Positions 16,671 through 25,813 of a DNA stretch of 64,000 nt are shown in pieces. The translations under genes and the position numbers were made by a program. How positions within the stretch are numbered: the first letter of the stretch is position 1; each line of letters opens with the position of its first letter. The notes under the pieces are model-generated. The model searched no databases, was not told where the DNA came from, and saw only the letters and a list, made by a program, of their open reading frames with translations. The stretch is from the NCBI RefSeq assembly GCF_003626575.1, contig NZ_RBDY01000007.1, positions 62,001 to 126,000 of the forward strand, given 5' to 3'. Source of the DNA: Streptomyces radicis (GTDB lineage Bacteria > Actinomycetota > Actinomycetes > Streptomycetales > Streptomycetaceae).

Positions 16671-17267
16671 ATGACCGCGTTCGCCACGCACCTCGGCCGC
16701 CGCAGGGCCTTCCGCGCCGCCGTCGCCCTCGGCGCCGTCCCGCTGGGCCTCGCGGTCCTGGTGGGCTGCCAGAAGCCCAGCCCCATCGCCCACTTCACGC
16801 TCGGCTCACGCACCGCGTCCACCGAGGCCCCCGACGACTGCTGGGGGCACGGCGGCGACACGCTGACCCCCGAGCGCGGCAGGGAGTGCAGGGCGGAGGC
16901 GAAGGGCGCGCCGTCGTTCACGGTCGAGCCGGGCGACACGTTCCGCGTGGGGGTCGACCGGGAGGTCGCGGACAGCGGCTGGCTCCTGCTGGTCAACGGG
17001 GTCCTGCACGAGGTGATCCCCTACACCTCGACCTATCAGACGTTCGACGTGGACGACCTCGCGGGGACGCCGATGCGGGCCGAGACATCGGTGAGCCCCG
17101 TGGCCTCGCCCGAGCCGCTGCTGATCTCGGTCGCGCAGGTCAGCGACGACTTCGACGCCGAGCGGCTCTTCGCGTCGACCACTCAGGCGGAGCTGGACGA
17201 GCGGCTGTTCGGGACGTTCAGGGGCGTGTGGAACGCCGAGCTGACGCCCGGTTCGGCCGGGGACTGA
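16671..17267 (+). CDS. DUF2771 lipoprotein
   Basis: 198 aa. The signal sequence has a basic head (GRRRAFRA), a hydrophobic core and a lipobox LVGC at about residue 33, so it is an exported lipoprotein. The mature part (beta-rich, SFTVEPGDTFRVGVDREVADSGWLLLVN) fits DUF2771. -10 TAACCT at 16659-16664 lies 6 nt before the ATG, again a leaderless arrangement. It precedes the mqnB-mqnD pair by 14 bp and may be cotranscribed with it, though no link to menaquinone is known. Confidence 0.85.
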   Translation: MTAFATHLGRRRAFRAAVALGAVPLGLAVLVGCQKPSPIAHFTLGSRTASTEAPDDCWGHGGDTLTPERGRECRAEAKGAPSFTVEPGDTFRVGVDREVADSGWLLLVNGVLHEVIPYTSTYQTFDVDDLAGTPMRAETSVSPVASPEPLLISVAQVSDDFDAERLFASTTQAELDERLFGTFRGVWNAELTPGSAGD

Positions 17268-17281
17268 CGGGGTCCGCCGCC

Positions 17282-17998
17282 ATGCCGAAGCGCGTCCTGG
17301 TGGTCACCGCGGTCCCGGCAGAGCGCGACGCGGTGCGGGGGGCCGCCGCCTCCGTGCCCTCGCCGCTGCGCGGCGGGCTGGTCCCGCACCGCTTCGCCCC
17401 CGCGGGAACGGGCCTCGCCGTGGACGCGCTGGCCGCCGGCGTCGGCCCCTCGCTCGCCGCCGCGGGGACCGCGACGGCGCTCGCGCTCGCCGCCGACCCC
17501 TACGACCTGGTGATCTCCGCGGGCATCGCGGGCGGCTTCGCGCCCGCCGCGCCCGTCGGGTCCACCGTGGTGGCCTCGTCGATGGTGGCCGCCGACCTGG
17601 GCGGCGAGACCGGCGAGGGCTTCGCCGACGCGGCGGCCCTCGGCTTCGGCCTGGTGGTCCGTCAGCCGCCCGAGGCGCTGGCCCGCGCCGTCGCCGCCGC
17701 CACGGGATCCGCGCACGGGCCCGTGCTCTCCGTCTCCACCGTGACCGGCACCGCCGACCGCGCCGCCGAGCTCGCGGGGCGTCATGTGGGCGCCGTGGCC
17801 GAGGCGATGGAGGGGTTCGGGGTGGCGAGCGCCGCCGCGCTGCACGGCGTTCCCGCCCTCGAGGTGCGGGCCGTCTCCAACGCGGTGGGCCCGCGCGACC
17901 GCTCCGCCTGGCGCGTCCCCGAGGCACTGGCGGCGCTCACGGAGGCGTGCGCCGCGCTCTGGCCCGTTGTCGACTCCTGGGAGGAACGCCGTGGCTGA
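17282..17998 (+). CDS. mqnB: Futalosine hydrolase
   Basis: 238 aa. Nucleoside-phosphorylase fold: RVLVVTAVPAERDAV at the start, GVGPSLAAAGTATAL, VISAGIAGGFAP and EAMEGFGVASAAALHGVP with the ribose-binding Glu-x-Met-Glu. It cleaves (aminodeoxy)futalosine to release the base, the second step of the futalosine route to menaquinone used by streptomycetes. It overlaps mqnD by 8 bp, confirming the pathway context. Confidence 0.93.
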   Translation: MPKRVLVVTAVPAERDAVRGAAASVPSPLRGGLVPHRFAPAGTGLAVDALAAGVGPSLAAAGTATALALAADPYDLVISAGIAGGFAPAAPVGSTVVASSMVAADLGGETGEGFADAAALGFGLVVRQPPEALARAVAAATGSAHGPVLSVSTVTGTADRAAELAGRHVGAVAEAMEGFGVASAAALHGVPALEVRAVSNAVGPRDRSAWRVPEALAALTEACAALWPVVDSWEERRG

Positions 17999-18824
17999 CC
18001 CGCTCGGCATCGCCTACTCGCCCTGCCCCAACGACACCTTCGTCTTCCACGCCTGGGCCCACGGCCTGGTGCCCGGCGCCCCGCCGGTGGACGTGACGTT
18101 CGCCGACATCGACATCACCAACGGCCTCGCCGAGCGCGGCGACGGCGACCTGCTCAAGGTCTCCTACGCCGTGCTGCCCTATGTCCTCGACACCTACGCG
18201 CTGCTGCCGTGCGGCGGCGCGCTGGGCCGGGGCTGCGGGCCGCTCGTGCTCACCGCCGGGGAGGTCGAGGCGTCCGATCTCGCGGGGAGGACCGTGGCCG
18301 TGCCCGCCGAGCGGTCCACGGCCTATCTGCTGTTCCGGCTCTGGGTCGCCGACCATGTCCCCGGCGGGGTGGGCGAGGTGCGGGTGATGCCGTTCCACGA
18401 GATCATGCCCGCCGTGCGGGACGGGCGCGTGGACGCGGGGCTCGTCATCCACGAGGCGCGTTTCACGTTCCGGCGCTACGGGCTGACGCGCCTGGCCGAC
18501 CTCGGGGAGTTCTGGGAGGGGACCACGGGGCACCCCATCCCGCTGGGCGCGATCGTCGCCAGGCGGTCGCTGGGCGAGCGGCGGATCGCCGAGGTCACCG
18601 ACGCCATCCGCGCCTCGGTGCGGCACGCGTGGGCGGACCCGGCGGCCAGCCGGGACTATGTGCTCGCCCACGCCCAGGAGATGGAGCCATCCGTGGCCCA
18701 GGCCCACATCGACCTGTATGTCAACGAGTTCACCGAGGACCTGGGCGCGGCGGGCCACGCGGCGGTCGGGGAGCTGCTGACGAGGGCGGCCGATGTGGGC
18801 CTGGTGCCACGGGTCACGCTGTGA
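17991..18824 (+). CDS. mqnD: 1,4-dihydroxy-6-naphthoate synthase
   Basis: 277 aa. GTG 17991 has GGGAGGA 7 nt upstream inside the mqnB 3' end. Conserved start IAYSPCPNDTFVFHAW, DIDITNGLAE, a KVSYAVLP block and HEARFTFRRYGLTRLADLGEFWE identify MqnD, which opens cyclic dehypoxanthine futalosine into 1,4-dihydroxy-6-naphthoate for menaquinone synthesis. The cytoplasmic two-lobed fold resembles periplasmic binding proteins. The mqnA and mqnC genes are not in this window. Confidence 0.95.
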   Translation: MADPLGIAYSPCPNDTFVFHAWAHGLVPGAPPVDVTFADIDITNGLAERGDGDLLKVSYAVLPYVLDTYALLPCGGALGRGCGPLVLTAGEVEASDLAGRTVAVPAERSTAYLLFRLWVADHVPGGVGEVRVMPFHEIMPAVRDGRVDAGLVIHEARFTFRRYGLTRLADLGEFWEGTTGHPIPLGAIVARRSLGERRIAEVTDAIRASVRHAWADPAASRDYVLAHAQEMEPSVAQAHIDLYVNEFTEDLGAAGHAAVGELLTRAADVGLVPRVTL

Positions 18825-18861
18825 GGCGGCGGGAGGGGCGTCCGGGGCTCGGCGGGGGCGG

Positions 18862-19245
18862 TCAGACGTCGAGCTGGTCGGCGACGGCCCTGAGCATCCC
18901 GGCGATCTTCCTGCCGCTGGCCTTCTCGGGGTAACGTCCGCGCTCCAGCTGCTGGGAGACGCCGTCGAGCAGGGTGGTGAGGTCCTGGACGATCGACGCC
19001 AGCTCGTCCGGCTTGCGCCGCTGGGCCGCGGCGACCGAGGGCACGGGGTCGAGCAACGTCACGGAGAGCGCCTGGTCACCGCGCTGGCCCGCCACCACGC
19101 CGAACTCGACGCGCTGCCCTGGGCGCAGCGCCTCGACTCCGCTGGGCAGGGCCGATGAGTGCACGAAGACATCGCCGCCGTCGTCACGGGAAAGGAAGCC
19201 GAAGCCCTTCTCGCTGTTGAACCACTTGACCTTGCCGGTAGGCAC
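18862..19245 (-). CDS. Cold-shock-domain protein with helical C-terminal extension
   Basis: 127 aa, GTG start at 19245 with GAGGAC upstream. Residues 2-67 are a cold-shock domain: [20 protein letters not shown] (RNP1) and [10 protein letters not shown] (RNP2). The extra ~60 residues ([25 protein letters not shown]) are helical and absent from the 67-aa CspA type at 49244-49447. The extension may mediate dimerisation or a protein contact. Convergent with mqnD. Confidence 0.9.
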   Translation of the reverse strand: MPTGKVKWFNSEKGFGFLSRDDGGDVFVHSSALPSGVEALRPGQRVEFGVVAGQRGDQALSVTLLDPVPSVAAAQRRKPDELASIVQDLTTLLDGVSQQLERGRYPEKASGRKIAGMLRAVADQLDV

Positions 19246-19427
19246 GTGTCCTCGTCCTCGCACTCGTTTCCATAACAATGAGGCGGACCTGGGAATCTTT
19301 CGAAGAACCAGCCCCGCCGCCTCCCAGGCTAATCGCCCCGGGCCCGGTGACAAGATGCCGCCGGGCCGTTTCGGAGGATCACTGCCCCCCGGTCAGCGCG
19401 AGTATGCGCGCCTGCGACCCTGGAGGG

Positions 19428-19697
19428 GTGAGCGAGAGCGACGTGTCGAATCCGGGGGACGCGCTGGTGCGCGTCGGCGGCGTGGTGTTCGGCGTGGGCG
19501 CGGTGGCGACGCTGGCGACGGTGGTGCCGCTGTTCGTCGGCGCGGAGCCGCTGCCCACCGCGGCCTATCTGGTGTCGATGCTGATGGGCGTCGGCTTCGC
19601 GATCGCGGGGGCGGGCCTCGGCCGTTCCGTGGTCCACCAGCGGCGCCGCGACCGGGCGGCGATGCGGGAGCGGGCCGGCGCTCAGGCGGCGAGGTAG
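19428..19697 (+). CDS. Small two-helix membrane protein
   Basis: 89 aa from GTG 19428, with GGAGGG overlapping just before the start. Two membrane segments: VGGVVFGVGAVATLATVVPLF and AYLVSMLMGVGFAIAGAGLG, then a basic tail HQRRRDRAAMRERAG. No recognised family. Its last 16 bp overlap the end of the HAD gene on the other strand. Confidence 0.7.
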   Translation: MSESDVSNPGDALVRVGGVVFGVGAVATLATVVPLFVGAEPLPTAAYLVSMLMGVGFAIAGAGLGRSVVHQRRRDRAAMRERAGAQAAR

Positions 19698-20311
19698 GCG
19701 TCGAGCCAGGCGGGGAAGCCCATGAGGTCGGGCATCACCGTGTCGGCGCCCGCCTCGCGCAGCTCGTCGGCGGGGCAGGGCCCGGTGGCCACGGCGACCG
19801 AGACCGCGCCCGCGGCCCGCGCGCCGCGCACGTCCCCGACGTGGTCGCCGACGTAGACCGCGGCGTCGTGCGCGCGCAGCGCCTCGCCCTTGGCCTCGGC
19901 CCACAGCGAGCCGACGACCGCGTCGGGGGCGAGGCCGAGGTGCTCCATGTGCAGCTTGGCGTTGGGCTGGTGCTTGGCGGTGACCACTATCGCCCGGGCG
20001 CCGGCCGCGTGCACCGCGGCGATCGCCTCGCGCGCGCCCGGCAGCGCGGGGGTCGCGGCGATGGCGTGCGTCACATACATGGCGCGGTAACGGTCGCCCA
20101 CGTCCGCGATGCGCTCCGCCGGGAACCAGTGCGCCAACTCCTGCTCGAGCGGCGGCCCCAGACGGGTCACCGCCAGGTCGGCGTCGATGGGGACGCCCGT
20201 CTCGGCCGAGAGGGCGAGATAGGTCGCCCTGATGCCGGGGCGCGAGTCGATGAGCGTCATGTCGAGGTCGAATCCGACGGTCAGGGCCTGGCGGTGCGGG
20301 GTGTGGCGCAT
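19682..20311 (-). CDS. HAD-family hydrolase, phosphoglycolate-phosphatase-like
   Basis: 209 aa. Motif I VGFDLDMTLIDS (nucleophile Asp 14, general acid Asp 16), motif II VVTAK, motif III Lys in the HMEHLGL region, and motif IV VYVGDHVGDVRGA. Residues after motif I (RPGIRATYLALSAETGV) form the helical C1 cap typical of phosphoglycolate phosphatases. Substrate cannot be fixed from sequence. Confidence 0.88.
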   Translation of the reverse strand: MRHTPHRQALTVGFDLDMTLIDSRPGIRATYLALSAETGVPIDADLAVTRLGPPLEQELAHWFPAERIADVGDRYRAMYVTHAIAATPALPGAREAIAAVHAAGARAIVVTAKHQPNAKLHMEHLGLAPDAVVGSLWAEAKGEALRAHDAAVYVGDHVGDVRGARAAGAVSVAVATGPCPADELREAGADTVMPDLMGFPAWLDAYLAA

Positions 20312-20344
20312 ACGGCCATGGTGCCAGGCCCTGACCCGGCGGCC

Positions 20345-21433
20345 TCAGCGGGAGTTGACACGGGCGATCTCGCGGATCACGCGCTCCTTGAGGTCACGGC
20401 CCATGGGCGCGTAGCCCAACTCCGCGGCGAAACGATCCGCCTGGGTGTCCTCGAGGGCCCAGGTCCAGAAGTCCCGCAGCAGCGCGGCCGTTTCGTCGTC
20501 GTAGCCGCACTCGTAGGCGAAGATCCAGTTGGCGCCGGTGATGGGGTAGCCATCGCCGCCGATGTCGTCGATGGTGAACTGGAAGTCGTCGGGGATCTCG
20601 GCCTCTTCGGACGCCGCCGTGGTGGCGGCCAGGGTGGGCTCGATCGGCACGCCGTCCTCGTTGACCACGCGGGCCGTGGCGAGCCCGGCGCTCAGGGCGT
20701 AGGACTGGTTGACATAGCCGAGGCCGCCCGGGTTCTCCGTGACGCCGCGCGCCACGCCCTCGTTGCCCTCGCCGCCCAGGGTGTCGGCGTGCCAGTCGAT
20801 GTCCGTGCCCTCGGCGTACTCCTCGGCCCAGAAGCCGACCTCGGTGGTCAGATAGCGGGTGAAGACATACGTCGTGCCCGAGCCGTCCGAGCGGTGCACG
20901 GGGACGATCTCCTCGTGCGGGAGCTCCATGCCGGGGTTGAGTGCGGCGATCGCCGGGTCGTCGTAGTGCGTGATCTGCCGGTCGTAGACCCGCGCGATCA
21001 CCTCGGAGGTGAGGATCAGGCCGTCGAGCGCGTCGTCGTTCAGCGCGATGACCACCGCGCCGAAGACGACGGGGAACTGGACGGCCGCGCAGCCGCGCAC
21101 GTCGCCCGCCACCGTCAGCTCGCTCTCCTGGAGGTAGCGCTCGGACGAGCCGAAGTCCACGGTGTCCGAGAGGAACTGCTCGATGCCGCCGCCCGAGCCG
21201 ACGGCGTGGTAGTCGATGGAGACCCGGGTCTCGATCGACTCGCTGTAGTAGGACATCCACTCCTGGAACAGCGGGTCGGGGAACGTCGCCCCCGAGCCCG
21301 TGAGCTCGCCGGTGAGCGTGCCCCGGGTGACGGTGCCTTCACCGTCACCGCCCCCGGAGCACCCGGCGCACATGGCGAGCAGAACGGCGGCCGCCGCGGC
21401 GGGCGCGGCGGCGCGGACGAGCCGGTTGCGCAT
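20345..21433 (-). CDS. Second phosphate-binding lipoprotein PstS-like, distinct type
   Basis: 362 aa. Signal peptide with lipobox LLAMCAGC. The phosphate-site motif GSGATFPDPLFQEW is of the widespread proteobacterial/cyanobacterial PstS type; SDGSGTTYVF and a GFWAEEY region follow. The other PstS in the cluster (24467-25585) instead has GAGASSQEAAMGAW. Gene starts 9 bp after the pstB stop, last in the cluster. Two different binding proteins feeding one permease would allow different affinity ranges or ligand specificity. Possible gain of one copy by transfer. Confidence 0.88.
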   Translation of the reverse strand: MRNRLVRAAAPAAAAAVLLAMCAGCSGGGDGEGTVTRGTLTGELTGSGATFPDPLFQEWMSYYSESIETRVSIDYHAVGSGGGIEQFLSDTVDFGSSERYLQESELTVAGDVRGCAAVQFPVVFGAVVIALNDDALDGLILTSEVIARVYDRQITHYDDPAIAALNPGMELPHEEIVPVHRSDGSGTTYVFTRYLTTEVGFWAEEYAEGTDIDWHADTLGGEGNEGVARGVTENPGGLGYVNQSYALSAGLATARVVNEDGVPIEPTLAATTAASEEAEIPDDFQFTIDDIGGDGYPITGANWIFAYECGYDDETAALLRDFWTWALEDTQADRFAAELGYAPMGRDLKERVIREIARVNSR

Positions 21434-21442
21434 GGCAGGTGC

Positions 21443-22222
21443 TCAGCCGAAGCGGCCCGAGACATAGTCCTCGGTGGACTGGTTCGCCGGGTTGGTGAAG
21501 ATCTTGGTCGTGGTGTCGATCTCCACGAGCCCGCCGGGCTCGCCGATGGCCTTGAGGTTGAAGAAGCCGGTGACGTCGCTGACCCGCTGCGCCTGCTGCA
21601 TGTTGTGGGTCACGATGACGATCGTGTACTGCTCCTTCAGCTCGGTGATCAGGTCCTCGATCGCCTGCGTGGAGATGGGGTCGAGCGCGGAGCACGGCTC
21701 GTCCATCAGCAGCACGTCGGGCGCCACCGCGATCGCGCGGGCGATGCACAGGCGCTGCTGCTGGCCGCCAGAGAGGCCCGAACCCGGCTTGGGCAGCCGG
21801 TCCTTGACCTCCTCCCACAGGTTGGCCGAGCGCAGCGAGCGCTCCACCAGGGCGTCGAGGTCGGCCTTCTTGATGCGCTTGTTGTTCAGCTTCAGCCCGG
21901 CCGCGACGTTGTCGTAGATCGACATGGTCGGGAACGGGTTGGGCCGCTGGAACACCATGCCGATGTGGCGGCGGACGCCGACGGGGTCGACGCCCGCGCC
22001 GTAGAGGTCCTGCTCGTCCATGAGGACCTTGCCCTCGACGCGCGCCTTGGGCACCAGCTCGTGCATGCGGTTGAGGGTGCGCAGGAACGTCGACTTGCCG
22101 CAGCCCGAGGGGCCGATGAGGGCCGTGACCGAGCGCGGCTCGATCGTCATCGTGACGCCCTGCACGGCGAGGAACTTGTCGTAGTAGATGTCGAGGCCCT
22201 TGACCTCGATGCGCTTGGCCAC
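21443..22222 (-). CDS. pstB: Phosphate ABC transporter ATP-binding protein
   Basis: 259 aa, GTG start with AAAGGAAG upstream. Walker [11 protein letters not shown]-loop [10 protein letters not shown] (specific for PstB), signature LSGGQQQR, Walker [10 protein letters not shown]-loop VTHNM. Energises high-affinity phosphate uptake with PstA and PstC. Member of the pstS-C-A-B cluster. Confidence 0.97.
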   Translation of the reverse strand: MAKRIEVKGLDIYYDKFLAVQGVTMTIEPRSVTALIGPSGCGKSTFLRTLNRMHELVPKARVEGKVLMDEQDLYGAGVDPVGVRRHIGMVFQRPNPFPTMSIYDNVAAGLKLNNKRIKKADLDALVERSLRSANLWEEVKDRLPKPGSGLSGGQQQRLCIARAIAVAPDVLLMDEPCSALDPISTQAIEDLITELKEQYTIVIVTHNMQQAQRVSDVTGFFNLKAIGEPGGLVEIDTTTKIFTNPANQSTEDYVSGRFG

Positions 22223-22251
22223 TGTGCTTCGCTTCCTTTGGCTGGTGACCG

Positions 22252-23340
22252 CTAGCTGCGGGTCTTCGGGGCGAACAGGCGGGCGATCAGGCGCGCCACG
22301 AGGTTCAGCGCCATCACGATGAGGATCAGGGTGAGCGCGGCGGCCCACGCCCGGTCCACGAACGCCTCGCGCGCGAAGCCCGGGGCGTTCTGGTACTGCG
22401 TGTAGGAGTAGACCGAGAGGGTCGCCATCCGCTCGTTGAACGGGTCGAAGTTGTCGCCGCGCGTGATGCCCACGGTGATCAGCAGCGGGGCGGTCTCGCC
22501 GATGACGCGCGCGATGGCCAGCGTGACGCCGGTGGCGATGCCCGCGATCGCGGTGGGGAGCACGACCTTGAGGATCGTGCGCCACTTGGGCACGGCCAGC
22601 GCGTAGGAGGCCTCGCGCAGCTCGTTGGGCACGAGCTTGAGCATCTCCTCGGTGGAGCGCACCACCACGGGGATCATGAGCACGCTCAGCGCGACCGAGC
22701 CCATGAAGCCCATGCGGATGCCCGGCCCGTAGAACAGCTCGAACAGCGCGTAGACGAACAGGCCCGCCACGATCGAGGGGATGCCGGTCATCACGTCGAC
22801 GAAGAACGTGATGTAACGGGCCAGGCGCCCGCGGCCGTACTCGATGAGGTAGATCGCGGTCATCATGCCGATCGGCACGGACATCAGGGCGGCGATGCCG
22901 GTGATGATGAGCGTGCCGGTCACGGCGTGGCTGGCGCCGCCGCCCTCGTTGACGACGCCGAGCATCGAGTTGTTGAAGAACTCGGAGTCGAAGCGTTCGA
23001 GGCCCCGGTCGACGACCGTGGTGAGCACGGAGACCAGGGGCAGCAGCGCCAGGACGAACGCCGACGAGACGATCGCCGTGACCAGCCGGTCGAACGCGCC
23101 CCGCGGGCCCTCGACCGCGCGGGACCAGGCGTAGATCACGACGGAGTAGCCGAGGGCGGCCCCGATCCCGCACACCGCGGGGTTGGCGTCGGCAAGCTGC
23201 CACAGCGCCGCGGCCACGACGACGAAGGCGAGCAGGACGCCGGGCGCGGCGCCCCGGGGGAGCGACCCGCGGGAGAGCGGCACCGGCGGGAGCACGTCCG
23301 GGGGCGGCGGGGTCTTGTCCAGGGTGGTCTCAGTGGACAT
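22252..23340 (-). CDS. pstA: Phosphate ABC transporter permease PstA
   Basis: 362 aa, about 60 residues longer than the E. coli form because of a longer N-terminal part with extra hydrophobic segments ([20 protein letters not shown]). The permease EAA-type loop reads [22 protein letters not shown] and membrane helices follow through to the C-terminus ([12 protein letters not shown]). Its ATG shares one base with the stop of pstC (TGATG), so translation is coupled. With PstC it forms the membrane channel. Confidence 0.95.
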   Translation of the reverse strand: MSTETTLDKTPPPPDVLPPVPLSRGSLPRGAAPGVLLAFVVVAAALWQLADANPAVCGIGAALGYSVVIYAWSRAVEGPRGAFDRLVTAIVSSAFVLALLPLVSVLTTVVDRGLERFDSEFFNNSMLGVVNEGGGASHAVTGTLIITGIAALMSVPIGMMTAIYLIEYGRGRLARYITFFVDVMTGIPSIVAGLFVYALFELFYGPGIRMGFMGSVALSVLMIPVVVRSTEEMLKLVPNELREASYALAVPKWRTILKVVLPTAIAGIATGVTLAIARVIGETAPLLITVGITRGDNFDPFNERMATLSVYSYTQYQNAPGFAREAFVDRAWAAALTLILIVMALNLVARLIARLFAPKTRS

Positions 23341-24317
23341 CAGTTGGCTCCCGAGAATTCACGGCGCCGGTTGATCACCGCGCGGGCCCCCATGTTGACC
23401 AGCAGGGTGACGGCGAAGAGGACCAGGCCCGAGGCGATCAGCGTGTTGACGTCGAGCCCTGAGGACTCCGGGAACGACAGCGCGATGTTGGCCGCGATCG
23501 TCGAGGAGTTGGCGCTGCTGATCAGGTCGAAGCTGACGATGTCGCGGTTGGCGGAGAGCACGATGGCCACGGCCATGGTCTCGCCGAGCGCGCGCCCGAG
23601 GCCGAGCATCGAGCCGCCGATGATCGCCGAGCGGCCGAACGGGAGCACCGCCATCCGGATCATCTCCCAGCGGGTGGCGCCGAGGGCGAGCGACGCCTCC
23701 TCGTGCAGCCTGGGCGTCTGGAGGAACGCCTCGCGGATCACGGCCGTGGCGATCGGGAGGATCATCACGGCGAGCACGATGACGGCCACCAGCATCGTGC
23801 GGCCCGTGGCGGACGCGGGGCCGTCGAAGAGCGGGATGAAGCCGAGGTTGTCCGCGAGCCACTCGGTGGGCCCCACGGTCATCGGCGCCAGCTCGGCGAC
23901 GCCCCACAGGCCGAAGATGATGCTGGGCACCGCGGCGAGCAGGTCGATCACATAGCCGAGCAGCGAGGCGACGCGGCGCGGCGCGTAGTGCGAGATGAAC
24001 AGCGCGATGGCCACCGCCAGCGGGGTGGCGATGACCAGGGCGAACGCGGCGGAGATGAGCGTGCCGAACAGCACGGGCCAGATGTAGAGGACGATGCCGT
24101 CGCCGCCCGTGACGTCCTCGGAGTCGGCCCACAGGGCGGGCCACGCCTCGGCGATCAGGAACGCGGCGACGCCGGCGAGGATGACCAGGATCAGCACGCC
24201 GGCGCCGGTGGAGGCGCCGGAGAAGACGCGGTCGCCCAGGCGTTGGGGCGTTCCCCTGGGGCGGCCGCCCTCGGCCGCGGGAGGCCGGTCGCGCTTGCTC
24301 TCCTTGGTGGGAGGCAC
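23340..24317 (-). CDS. pstC: Phosphate ABC transporter permease PstC
   Basis: 325 aa, GTG start at 24317 supported by AAAGGGAGAG. Six membrane helices; EAA loop HEEASLALGATRWEMIRMAVLP; PstC hallmark VPSIIFGLWGV. A 35-residue charged cytoplasmic head (KESKRDRPPAAEGGRPRG) precedes the first helix. Upstream 150 bp to pstS contains a strong hairpin that may adjust the pstS:pstC ratio. Confidence 0.95.
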   Translation of the reverse strand: MPPTKESKRDRPPAAEGGRPRGTPQRLGDRVFSGASTGAGVLILVILAGVAAFLIAEAWPALWADSEDVTGGDGIVLYIWPVLFGTLISAAFALVIATPLAVAIALFISHYAPRRVASLLGYVIDLLAAVPSIIFGLWGVAELAPMTVGPTEWLADNLGFIPLFDGPASATGRTMLVAVIVLAVMILPIATAVIREAFLQTPRLHEEASLALGATRWEMIRMAVLPFGRSAIIGGSMLGLGRALGETMAVAIVLSANRDIVSFDLISSANSSTIAANIALSFPESSGLDVNTLIASGLVLFAVTLLVNMGARAVINRRREFSGAN

Positions 24318-24411
24318 AGTCTCTCCCTTTCTGAAGTCGGCGGTCTTCGATGAGCGGTGGGGGCCCGACCGGCCGGGGGACCTGGGCGGCCCGGGGCCGG
24401 AATGCCCAAGG

Positions 24412-24442
24412 CCGGGCGGCCTCCTCGATGGGGGCCGCCCGG
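24412..24442 (-). terminator. Hairpin between pstS and pstC
   Basis: CCGGGCGGCC (24412-24421) and GGCCGCCCGG (24433-24442) form a perfect 10-bp stem with an 11-nt loop. In the gap between pstS and pstC it most likely attenuates or processes the transcript so that the binding protein is made in excess over the permease. Confidence 0.6.
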
Positions 24443-24466
24443 ACCGTTGGGCGATCGGGCGCTCGA

Positions 24467-25585
24467 TCAGGCGGCGGAGATCGCGTCCACCGCGGCCTGG
24501 AACTCGGTGCGGAGCTCGTCGGAGAGCGGGGCCGAACCGGCCTCGGCGGCGGCGGCCTCCTGGCCCTCGGCGCTGATCATGTAGCCGAGGAACGCCTGGA
24601 CCAGCTCGGCCGTGGCGGCGTCGTCGTAGGTGGCGCAGGCCATGGCGTACGAGACCAGGACGATCGGGTAGGTGCCCGCCTCGGTGGTGTCGCGGGCCAG
24701 GTCGTAGGCGAAGTCGTACTGACCGCGGCCCTCGACGCGCTCCGACACCGCGAGGACGGAGGCGGCGGCCTCGGGCGAGTACGGCACGAACTCCTCGCCG
24801 ACACCCACGTTGACGGAGCCGAGCTCGCTGGCCTGGCTGGCGTCGATGTAGCCGATGGTGCCGTTGCCGCCGGAGATGGCCTGGCTGACACCGGAGGTGC
24901 CCTGCGCGGCCTCGCCGCCGGAGACCGGCCACTCGTCGCCGACCTCGTGCGGCCAGTCCTCGGGGGCGGCGGCGGCCAGGTACTCGACGAAGTTCTCGGT
25001 GGTGCCCGAGGGGTCGGAGCGGTTCACCACGGTGATCGCGGAGTCGGGCAGCTCGACGTCGGGGTTGTCGGCGGCGATCGCCTCGTCGTTCCAGGTGGTG
25101 ATCTGCTGGTTGAAGATCTGGGCGATGACCGAGGGGCTCAGGTTGAGGGAGTCGACGCCCTCGAGGTTGAACGCGACCGCGATCGGCGAGACGTAGACGG
25201 GGATCTCGACGACCTCGCCGCAGCGCTCGGTCGCGCCCTCGAGCTCGCCCTCCTCCTCGGAGAAGTAGGCGTCGGTGCCGCCGAAGTCGGTGCCGCCCGC
25301 GAGGAACTGCTCGCGGCCCGCGCCGGAGCCCGAGGGGTCGTACTCGACCGTGACATCGGGGTGGAGGGCGTTGAACCCGGCCATCCAGGCGCCCATCGCG
25401 GCCTCCTGCGAGCTGGCGCCCGCTCCGGCGATGGTGCCGGACAGCTCCGAGGTCTCCTCGCCGCCGTTCCCGCCGGTGTCGCCGTCGCCGTTGCCGTTGT
25501 CCTCGTTGTCGCTGCTACAGGCCGTGACCAGGGCCAGGGCGGACACCGCGGCTATCGCGGCGGACTTTGCGCGCCAGTTGCGCAT
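24467..25585 (-). CDS. pstS: Phosphate-binding lipoprotein PstS (actinomycete type)
   Basis: 372 aa. Lipoprotein signal with lipobox LALVTAC, then an acidic Gly/Asn/Asp linker (DNEDNGNGDGDTGG). Binding-site signatures: GAGASSQEA near the start, SGSGAGREQF, GGTDF and RSDPSGTTENF. ATG 25585 has AAGGAG 8 nt upstream. First gene of the pst cluster; a PHO-box-like repeat unit is upstream at 25687-25697. Expected to be induced under phosphate starvation through PhoRP. Confidence 0.95.
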   Translation of the reverse strand: MRNWRAKSAAIAAVSALALVTACSSDNEDNGNGDGDTGGNGGEETSELSGTIAGAGASSQEAAMGAWMAGFNALHPDVTVEYDPSGSGAGREQFLAGGTDFGGTDAYFSEEEGELEGATERCGEVVEIPVYVSPIAVAFNLEGVDSLNLSPSVIAQIFNQQITTWNDEAIAADNPDVELPDSAITVVNRSDPSGTTENFVEYLAAAAPEDWPHEVGDEWPVSGGEAAQGTSGVSQAISGGNGTIGYIDASQASELGSVNVGVGEEFVPYSPEAAASVLAVSERVEGRGQYDFAYDLARDTTEAGTYPIVLVSYAMACATYDDAATAELVQAFLGYMISAEGQEAAAAEAGSAPLSDELRTEFQAAVDAISAA

Positions 25586-25686
25586 GGCCGTTGCTCCTTG
25601 TTCAAAGCCCAGCCGGTCCGGCCGGGTGCAGATGACTTGAAAGTGTCGAGGAGAACGTAGGAGCGGCCAGCGAAGGCGTGAGGGCC

Positions 25687-25697
25687 AGAAGGTGAAC
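25687..25697 (-). promoter_or_regulatory. Single PHO-box-like unit upstream of pstS
   Basis: On the coding strand, GTTCACCTTCT (one 11-nt unit of the direct-repeat type bound by PhoP in Streptomyces) lies 102 bp upstream of the pstS ATG. A second matching 11-mer next to it is poor, so this is tentative. Confidence 0.35.
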
Positions 25698-25813
25698 AGA
25701 AAGATAGGTTCAACGGAACCGGTAGTTTCACAAAAAGAGTTGGAATCGTTAAGGAACGGACCTCCCCGCCGAGACCCGTACGGCCATGGCGGAAGGCCCG
25801 TCGAACGCCTGAC

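Noticed and set aside
18974..22255. A 1093-codon plus-strand frame over the cold-shock, HAD, pstS-like and pstB genes
   Set aside because: Its translation is rich in Arg, Gly and His with no domain, and it runs antisense to well-identified genes. Long antisense frames are expected at this G+C content.
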